A stretch of 11,148 bases of DNA from the NCBI GenBank assembly GCA_031278025.1, contig JAITLF010000322.1, positions 1 to 11,148 on the forward strand. The letters are read 5' to 3'. Shown piece by piece: positions 6,377 to 11,148 of the stretch; position 1 is the first letter of the stretch, and each line of letters starts with the position of its first letter. The notes under the pieces are model-generated. The model was not told the DNA's origin, did no database searches, and saw nothing but the letters and a program-made list of their open reading frames with translations. Made by a program: the position numbers and the translations under genes. The stretch is from Treponema sp. Its GTDB lineage: Bacteria > Spirochaetota > Spirochaetia > Treponematales > Breznakiellaceae.

Positions 6377-7675
6377 ATGGCTTATCAATTTGACACGCTG
6401 AAGATTCGGGCGGGGTACAACCCTGCGGAACACCGGCAGTCGGTGCAGGTACCCATCTACCAAACCGCCGCGTATGAATTCCGGGATGCCAAAAACGCGG
6501 ACGGCCTCTTTGCCTTTACCGAGGCGGGCTTTCTCTATACACGGGTAAATAATCCCACCGTGGATGTGCTGGAACAGCGGGTGGCGGCCCTGGACGGCGG
6601 AAAAGCGGCCCTGGCGCTGGCTTCGGGCATGGCGGCTGTTTCCTACACCCTGCTCAACCTTGCAGAAGGGGGCGGGCGCATACTTACGACGCCCTACCTG
6701 TACGGCGGCAGTTTCGACAGCTTTGGCAGAATCTACCCCCAATTCAACATCCATCTTGATCTTTCCCCCCATATCAACGATACGGCAAAGCTGGAAAGGG
6801 ATATTAAAGACGACACCAAAGCAATCTTCGTGGAATCCGTCAGTAATCCTGCCGGTGTGGTGGCGGATCTGGAAGCCCTGTCCGCCCTGGCGCATAAACA
6901 CGGAATCCCCCTGGTGGTGGACAATACGTTTGGTACGCCCTACCTCATCAATCCCATCAACTATGGGGCGGACATCGTGGTGTATTCGGCAACAAAAGCC
7001 CTTAACGGTCATGGAAACCTTATCGCCGGGCTGGTGGTAGAAGCCGGGGGCTTCCCCTGGGACAACGGCGCGTTCCCCCAGATGGTCCAGGACGAATACG
7101 TACTGCGGGACCGGGAAACAGGACGCAAACGGAGTTTCTGGGAAACGTTTCCGGACGCGCCCTTCGTTACCCGCATCCGACTGGTGTACCTTAACTACTT
7201 CGGCGCCGCCCTGAGCCCCTTCGACGCCTACCTCACCCTCATCGGCATAGAGACCCTTTCGGAACGGGTGGCAAAACAGGTTGCTACCGCTCAAAAAATC
7301 GCGGAATACCTGGAAACGAATCCCCATGCGGAATGGGTAAAATATCCGGGCCTGAAATCCGATCCCAACTATGTGTTGGCGCGGAAATACTTTCCCAAAG
7401 GTCCCGGCTCGGTCCTGTCTTTCGGGTTTAAGGGAACCCAGGAACAGGGAGACGCCTTTCTTAACGCCCTGGAATTGCTGAGTTACCATGTGAATGTGGG
7501 GGATGCCAGAACCCTTATCGTCAATGCTCCCCGGACCACCCACGGGGAGCTTACCCCCGAAGAGCAGCGGTCCGCAGACATTCCCCCGAACCTTATCCGC
7601 GTTTCCGCAGGACTGGAAGATCCGGCGGACATCATCGCCGATCTGGATCAGGCGTTTAACCGGGCCTTTGCCTGA
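6377..7675 (+). CDS. metY: O-acetylhomoserine sulfhydrylase (O-acetylhomoserine aminocarboxypropyltransferase)
   Basis: A 432-residue PLP enzyme that replaces the acetyl group of O-acetylhomoserine with sulfide, giving homocysteine, or with methanethiol, giving methionine directly. Visible features are PIYQTAAYEF (26-35), YTRVNNPT (54-61, PLP phosphate contact), LASGMAA (81-87), ESVSNPAG (153-160), VVDNTFGTPYL (180-190, Asp182) and YSATKALNGHGN with Schiff-base lysine K207. The length (about 430) and the insertion around 224-262 are typical of MetY rather than the shorter MetB/MetC. The ATG at 6377 is chosen because AAGGAGG (6365-6371) precedes it by five bases. It is the last gene before a strong terminator. 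In R. rubrum this enzyme type captures methanethiol released by the nitrogenase-like Mar enzyme, so its place upstream of the nitrogenase-like genes is telling. Confidence 0.93.
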   Translation: MAYQFDTLKIRAGYNPAEHRQSVQVPIYQTAAYEFRDAKNADGLFAFTEAGFLYTRVNNPTVDVLEQRVAALDGGKAALALASGMAAVSYTLLNLAEGGGRILTTPYLYGGSFDSFGRIYPQFNIHLDLSPHINDTAKLERDIKDDTKAIFVESVSNPAGVVADLEALSALAHKHGIPLVVDNTFGTPYLINPINYGADIVVYSATKALNGHGNLIAGLVVEAGGFPWDNGAFPQMVQDEYVLRDRETGRKRSFWETFPDAPFVTRIRLVYLNYFGAALSPFDAYLTLIGIETLSERVAKQVATAQKIAEYLETNPHAEWVKYPGLKSDPNYVLARKYFPKGPGSVLSFGFKGTQEQGDAFLNALELLSYHVNVGDARTLIVNAPRTTHGELTPEEQRSADIPPNLIRVSAGLEDPADIIADLDQAFNRAFA

Positions 7676-7720
7676 ACCTGATTGTCTGCGGCGGTTCCAA
7701 AAGCACCGGCGTTTAGAATC

Positions 7721-7737
7721 CCGGCTTTCCTGGCCGG
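7721..7737. repeat. Small hairpin beside the terminator
   Basis: CCGGC (7721-7725) pairs with GCCGG (7733-7737) around a 7-base loop. Its right arm overlaps the base of the strong stem at 7736-7773, so the two structures compete. That geometry resembles an anti-terminator arrangement, but with only 5 bp it may be chance. Confidence 0.3.
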
Positions 7738-7773
7738 AAACGCCGAATTCGCATAGGCGAATTCGGCGTTTTC
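7736..7773 (+). terminator. Strong, near-symmetrical hairpin terminator after metY
   Basis: The perfect 15-bp stem 7738-7752 / 7757-7771 closes on the tetraloop ATAG. One G-T and one G-C pair extend it to 17 bp. The arms are AAACGCCGAATTCGC and its complement. An A-run on the left and a T-run (TTTT, 7769-7772) on the right mean it could stop transcription from either side. It lies about 60 bases after the metY stop, which separates the transporter operon from the nitrogenase-like genes or limits read-through into them. It could also be an interspersed repeat serving as terminator. Confidence 0.75.
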
Positions 7774-7812
7774 AGGCGGGCATGACGGCGTTTTGACGAA
7801 CGGCCCGGTTGT

Positions 7813-7832
7813 TCTGTTCAGCGTCTGTTCAG
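7813..7832. promoter_or_regulatory. Tandem TCTGTTCAG repeats upstream of the nitrogenase-like genes
   Basis: The 9-mer TCTGTTCAG occurs at 7813-7821 and again at 7824-7832. The start-to-start distance is 11 bases, about one helical turn. GTTCTG (7811-7816) and CAGAAC (7830-7835) also form an inverted repeat around them. This is a plausible binding site for a transcription factor about 75-95 bases before the NifD-like start. I found no convincing -35/-10 pair in 7774-7907. Confidence 0.4.
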
Positions 7833-7907
7833 AACTACATAGCCTCACCCCGATCCCGCTCGGCGGCAGGGATTGGAACCGTCTTCGCAGGTATTTATGG
7901 AGGAAGT

Positions 7908-9398
7908 ATGAGTGAAATTAACCTGAAGGCCGGACACGCCCAGGTACGGGAAACGCGGCTTGGGTCCATAACCGGTTACGCGGGAAGCGCCGGCGACCTG
8001 GTGGACTGCGCCCGGCGGGGAACATTGCGGGACAAGAGCCGGTCATTCAGTCAGTGCATGGGATGTTCCACGTCCAATGCCGCCTGCACGGTGGTTCTGA
8101 TCCAAGACGCGGCGGTGATAAGCCACGGGCCGGTGGGCTGCGCCGGATGCCTCCATGAATACGCCTTTACCTACCAGGTGAACGGCATACACCGGCAGGC
8201 AGCTAACCCAACGCAGCGCCGCATTTTTACGACCAACGTAACCGAAAAGGATACGGTGTACGGGGCGGGCGAAAAACTTGCCGCCGCGATTCGGGACGTG
8301 TACCGGCGGGTAAAACCGGCGGCCCTCTTTATCATCACTACCTGCGCGTCGGGCATCATCGGGGATGATGTGGAAGGCATCGCCTGGGAGGCGGAAGCGG
8401 AGTTGGGCATCCCGGTGGGGGCCGTATTCTGCGAGGGGTTCCGCTCAAAGATATGGACCAGCGGGTTTGATTCAGGCTACCACGGCATTGCCCGGAAGCT
8501 GATCAAGAAACCTGAAAAGAAGCAGGAAGACCTGGTCAACATCATCAACTTCTGGGGCTCCGATGTTTTTAGCCCCTGGTTTGAACGGCTGGGACTGCGG
8601 GCGAATTACCTTACCCCCTACGCAACGGTTGCCCGCATCGCCTCGGCTTCCGAAGCCGCGCTTACCGTGCAGATCTGCGCAACCCTGGGTTCCTACCTGG
8701 GGGCCGCCCTGGAACAGGAATTCGGCGTACCGGAAATCAGGGTATCCGCTCCCTACGGAATCGTCCAGACCGAACGCTGGTTTCGGGAACTGGGCCGCAT
8801 GACGGGCCGGAAAGGAAGGGTGGAAGTTTTCCTGCGGGAAGAGCGGGAACGCTGGATGCCGGAGATAGAAACCCTCCGGGGGAAATTGACGGGTAAATCC
8901 GCGTATGTTACCGCCGGCGCGTCCCACGGCCATTCCCTTTTGGGCCTGCTCCAGGAACTCGGCATGAAGCCCCGTGGAGCGGCCATCTTTCACCACGACC
9001 CGCTTTACGACAACGGCGCGGAATCCGCCGACACGTTGCAAAATGTGGTGAAGGATTACGCCAACGGCATCGCCGGGTACACGGTCTGCAACAAGCAGGA
9101 ATTCGAACTGGCGAATATCCTCAACAAGGTCAGGCCCGATATACTCCTCGCCCGGCACGGCGGCATGACCCTGTGGGGCGCTAAATACGGCATACCCTCC
9201 CTTTTAATCGGGGACGAGCATTTCGGCATGGGCTATGAAGGAATCGTCAAGTACGGAAAGCGCATCTTTGAAACGATAGAAAACGACGAATTTGTCAAGA
9301 ACCTTGAAAAGCACGCCGTCAATCCCTATACCGAATGGTGGCTTGCCCAGAATCCCTTTACCTTTTTGGAAGACAGCGTTCATGCCGCAGCATATTGA
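7908..9398 (+). CDS. Nitrogenase component-1-like alpha subunit (NifD-like; Mar-type candidate)
   Basis: A 496-residue oxidoreductase subunit of the nitrogenase component 1 family. P-cluster-type cysteines are C53 (or C50), C78 in ISHGPVGC, and C146 in TTCASGIIGDD. Further family blocks are TEKDTVYGAGEKLAAAIRD (112-130), CEGFRS (175-180) and KLTGKSAYVTAG (326-337). Cys257 (VQICATLGSYL) aligns with the FeMo-cofactor ligand Cys275 of NifD. By gapless alignment from CEGFR, NifD Gln191 and His195 become Trp183 and Phe187. Arg96 becomes Ala86. The FeMoco His442 block is replaced by IGDEHFGMGYEG, with His438 nearby. It is therefore not a conventional N2-fixing NifD. The ATG at 7908 follows GGAGGA (7899-7904). 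The stop overlaps the next gene by 17 bases. Other readings are a NifE-like scaffold or another group IV nitrogenase-like enzyme. Proximity to metY favours C-S chemistry. Confidence 0.87.
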   Translation: MSEINLKAGHAQVRETRLGSITGYAGSAGDLVDCARRGTLRDKSRSFSQCMGCSTSNAACTVVLIQDAAVISHGPVGCAGCLHEYAFTYQVNGIHRQAANPTQRRIFTTNVTEKDTVYGAGEKLAAAIRDVYRRVKPAALFIITTCASGIIGDDVEGIAWEAEAELGIPVGAVFCEGFRSKIWTSGFDSGYHGIARKLIKKPEKKQEDLVNIINFWGSDVFSPWFERLGLRANYLTPYATVARIASASEAALTVQICATLGSYLGAALEQEFGVPEIRVSAPYGIVQTERWFRELGRMTGRKGRVEVFLREERERWMPEIETLRGKLTGKSAYVTAGASHGHSLLGLLQELGMKPRGAAIFHHDPLYDNGAESADTLQNVVKDYANGIAGYTVCNKQEFELANILNKVRPDILLARHGGMTLWGAKYGIPSLLIGDEHFGMGYEGIVKYGKRIFETIENDEFVKNLEKHAVNPYTEWWLAQNPFTFLEDSVHAAAY

Positions 9399-10716
9399 AC
9401 AGCAGCGGTATATGTGCGCCATAGGCGCCATGCAGACGGTGGTGGCCATTCCCCGTGCGATTCCCATACTCCACTCAGGGCCTGGCTGCGGCGGCATGAC
9501 CACCGGTTTTTTTGAGCGGTCCCGTGGCTATTCCGGGGGCGGAACCGCGCCGTGTACCAATTTTACCGAGGCGGACGTGGTGTTCGGCGGCGAAAACAAA
9601 CTGGCGGAGCTTATCAGGAATTCGTACCGGATACTGAAGAGCGATCTTCAGGTAGTCCTGCCCGGCTGTACCTCCGCCATTGTCGGGGACGACATCAGCC
9701 GAGTGGTCAAAGAATTCGCCAATGAGGGAAAACCCATCGTCTTCGCGGACACACCGGGCTTCAAGTACAGTAACTACGAGGCCCACAGTGAAATCGTCAA
9801 GGCGGTTTTGAGCCAATACGTGGAACGGTTCGCCCCGGCTGAACAGGCGAAGGACAAAAAGCTCGTGAATGTTTTTGCGTCCATTCCCTATCAGGATCAG
9901 TTTTGGAAGGGTAATCTGGAAGAATTGAAGCGCCTTATTGAAGGGATAGGATTACACGTACAGGTACTGTTCGGCCCGCTCTCCCGGGGCGTTGAAGAAT
10001 GGAAGGAAATCCCCAAAGCCGCCTTCAATGTTCTCGTTTCCCCCTGGTTTGGCCTGCCCATCGTGGAGTACCTGGAAGAAACCTACGGCCAGCCCTTTTA
10101 TCAGTTTCCCTACCTCCCCATAGGCGGCAATGAAACCACCCGTTTTCTTCGGGAACTTGCGGCCTACGCCGGCGCGGAGGGCGCGGAACTCGACAGTAAC
10201 CGTGTTGAGGCCTTTATCATCCGGGAAGAACATGCCTTCTACGAGGAAATCGACAACCTCGCCGCCTTCCTGCTGGAATTCCGCTACGGCCTTCCCTCCT
10301 ACATGCACATCCTCCACGATGCAGGTTATGTACTGGGCATGACAGCGTTTCTGCTCAATGAGGTGGGACTGGTCCCCAAAGAAGTCTTTATCACCGACAA
10401 TACCCCTCCTGAGTTTCGGGACGGGATACTGAAGATCGCCGCCGGGTTTTCCGCCAAACGGAAGCTCTCTATCGCCTTTCAAAACGACGCGGGCCTGGCC
10501 CAGGCGGAAATAGAGCGGGTGAACCACGAAGGCCGGGGGATCATCATCGGCAGCGGCTGGGACAAACATTTAGCCCGGCGGAAAGGCTGCGATTTCCTCT
10601 CCGCCGCCCTGCCTTCACCCTACCGGCTGGTCATGGCATCGGGTTACGCCGGCTACCGAGGGGGCCTCCGGCTCATCGAGGATATTTACAACACCGCCCT
10701 TGCCGCTTACCGGTAG
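9382..10716 (+). CDS. Nitrogenase component-1-like beta subunit (NifK-like; Mar-type candidate)
   Basis: A 444-residue partner of the preceding subunit, expected to form the alpha2beta2 catalytic component. P-cluster-type cysteines are C12 (RYMCAIG), C36 (LHSGPGC) and C96 (PGCTSAIVGDD). Spacings of 24 and 60 match the 25 and 58 of NifK Cys70/95/153. FTEADVVFGGENKLAELI (61-78) and ADTPGFKYS (122-130) are family blocks. The C-terminal IIIGSGWDKHLARR (387-400) to GYAGYRGGLRLIEDI (421-435) matches the NifK closing domain. It lacks the long N-terminal arm of NifK, starting only 11 residues before the first P-cluster cysteine. The ATG at 9382, with GGAAGA (9368-9373) upstream, is chosen over a start at 9292, which would overlap the alpha gene by 107 bases. 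The 17-base overlap suggests coupled translation. A NifN- or BchB-like role is less likely. Confidence 0.87.
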   Translation: MPQHIEQQRYMCAIGAMQTVVAIPRAIPILHSGPGCGGMTTGFFERSRGYSGGGTAPCTNFTEADVVFGGENKLAELIRNSYRILKSDLQVVLPGCTSAIVGDDISRVVKEFANEGKPIVFADTPGFKYSNYEAHSEIVKAVLSQYVERFAPAEQAKDKKLVNVFASIPYQDQFWKGNLEELKRLIEGIGLHVQVLFGPLSRGVEEWKEIPKAAFNVLVSPWFGLPIVEYLEETYGQPFYQFPYLPIGGNETTRFLRELAAYAGAEGAELDSNRVEAFIIREEHAFYEEIDNLAAFLLEFRYGLPSYMHILHDAGYVLGMTAFLLNEVGLVPKEVFITDNTPPEFRDGILKIAAGFSAKRKLSIAFQNDAGLAQAEIERVNHEGRGIIIGSGWDKHLARRKGCDFLSAALPSPYRLVMASGYAGYRGGLRLIEDIYNTALAAYR

Positions 10717-10751
10717 ACGGCATCATAAAAAGATACCCAGCAGGTCTCTTC

Positions 10752-10782
10752 CGGGGCCCGCGAAAGGCCTCGCATTTTATTC
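10752..10782 (+). terminator. Rho-independent terminator of the nitrogenase-like pair
   Basis: CGGGGCC (10752-10758) pairs with GGCCTCG (10766-10772) around the loop CGCGAAA, giving 7 bp including one G-T pair. CATTTTATT follows. It lies 36 bases after the beta-subunit stop. This ends the operon without a NifH-like gene following in the same transcript. Confidence 0.62.
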
Positions 10783-10807
10783 TAAAACCGCTTCTCTACC
10801 GGTGTAC

Positions 10808-10885
10808 GCCGCGTTCATACGCGGCCCCATACAAACCGCAGGCTGAGCCGCCTGCTGGCGGCGTCAGACCCGCTTTGCAGGTCTG
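10808..10885. repeat. Cluster of three hairpins
   Basis: GCCGCGT-TCAT-ACGCGGC (10808-10825) has a 7-bp stem. GCAGGC-TGAGCC-GCCTGC (10838-10855) has 6 bp. CAGACC and GGTCTG (10865-10870 and 10880-10885) enclose a 9-base loop that can add a GC/GC pair. Three consecutive palindromes downstream of an operon and next to a transposase remnant look like an intergenic repeat or insertion debris. No coding potential was seen in 10717-10887. Confidence 0.45.
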
Positions 10886-10887
10886 CA

Positions 10888-11019
10888 CGCAAACAGGTCA
10901 ATCAGAAAATGCCGCAAGTCGGGGAACCGCATCCGGACAGGAACGCCCAATTTGAATATATAAACGCAAGTGCCGCCGCGTATTTGGAAACGGGCGACCC
11001 GGCAGGGCGAGCGCATTAA
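10888..11019 (+). pseudogene. Decayed ISAzo13-type transposase fragment
   Basis: The frame reading through 10888-11019 gives RKQVNQKMPQVGEPHPDRN followed by AQFEYINASAAAYLETGDP, then leaves the family pattern and meets TAA at 11017. From memory, ISAzo13-family (Rhodopirellula-type) transposases carry a block like N-R-K-x(4-6)-G-x-x-HPDR-x-x-QF-x-x-IN followed by a V-D-x-KKKE segment. The first part matches well and the second is missing. Only about 40 residues of a protein of about 400 remain, with no proper start, so it is a remnant. The rest of the window (11020-11148) shows no recognisable gene or IS end. Confidence 0.5.
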
Positions 11020-11148
11020 AAATTCGGTGGTGATGCAGAAAGTATGATAGTCACACAATTGGCCATAGTTGATAAAAAAGAATACCGGACTGAAAGCCTT
11101 CAGGTGAATTGGAAACGTATCCAGCCATCATGTAAGATGTGGACCCCC

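Noticed and set aside
6314..7543. 409-codon minus-strand frame opposite metY
   Set aside because: It is antisense to a fully conserved PLP enzyme. The translation is rich in Gly, Arg and His with no domain pattern.
7873..7889. Possible sigma54 promoter (TTGG, ten bases, GC) upstream of the NifD-like gene
   Set aside because: GG and GC have the right spacing and ten of thirteen consensus positions match. However, transcription would start around 7900, inside the ribosome-binding site at 7899-7904, leaving too short a leader. In GC-rich DNA the match may be chance.
7809..7907. 33-residue N-terminal extension of the NifD-like subunit
   Set aside because: It has no family similarity and runs through the regulatory repeats. 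The ATG at 7908 has GGAGGA upstream.
9292..9381. Longer N-terminus for the NifK-like subunit
   Set aside because: It would overlap the alpha gene by 107 bases, its residues match nothing in the family, and the ATG at 9382 has a proper Shine-Dalgarno.
7908..10716. True molybdenum nitrogenase (nifDK)
   Set aside because: The Gln191, His195 and Arg96 positions are changed, the His442 block is not conserved, the NifK N-terminal arm is missing, and no nif genes adjoin.
10864..11058. Small minus-strand protein of 64 residues
   Set aside because: It is antisense to the ISAzo13-like fragment, runs over the hairpin cluster, and shows no recognisable features or Shine-Dalgarno.

Overview
The window is a compact, moderately GC-rich bacterial segment. 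It holds a minus-strand pair (CGS-type PLP enzyme, then BirA) divergent from a long plus-strand block: ABC transporter, secreted cyclase, O-acetylhomoserine sulfhydrylase, and a two-subunit nitrogenase-like protein. No rRNA, tRNA or CRISPR was seen. Two exported proteins show an unusual 'AGGKKE' sequence just after the signal peptide, and their lipobox or cleavage site is non-canonical. This, with the oxygen-sensitive nitrogenase-like genes, fits an anaerobic spirochaete of the Treponema type, for example from a termite gut. That taxon is an inference of moderate to low certainty.

Layout. 1-198: no gene, GC-rich hairpins. 199-1002 (-): birA. 1045-2238 (-): Cys/Met-metabolism PLP enzyme with a probable promoter at 2251-2279. 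2239-2572: divergent control region with a good plus-strand sigma70-type promoter (2448-2476) and a 10-bp perfect inverted repeat in the leader (2506-2529). 2573-7675 (+): solute-binding protein, secreted cyclase, permease, ATPase and metY, probably one operon closed by a very strong hairpin terminator (7736-7773). 7908-10716 (+): overlapping nitrogenase component-1-like alpha (NifD-like) and beta (NifK-like) genes, closed by a terminator at 10752-10782. 10800-11148: hairpin cluster and a decayed ISAzo13-type transposase fragment.

Main interpretation (inference). The two nitrogenase-like subunits keep all six P-cluster-type cysteines and the cofactor-type cysteine. They lack the NifD residues needed for N2 reduction: the positions of Gln191, His195 and Arg96 carry Trp183, Phe187 and Ala86. 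They sit beside O-acetylhomoserine sulfhydrylase, which makes methionine from methanethiol or homocysteine from sulfide, and beside an SsuABC/NMT1-type importer used by other bacteria for sulfonates and similar small organics. This recalls the methylthio-alkane reductase (Mar) system of Rhodospirillum rubrum, where a nitrogenase-like enzyme cleaves C-S bonds and the released methanethiol is turned into methionine. The window may therefore encode an import, C-S reduction and sulfur-assimilation module with its own transporter and a secreted cyclase. No NifH-like reductase or MarB-like gene lies in the window, so the electron donor must be encoded elsewhere.
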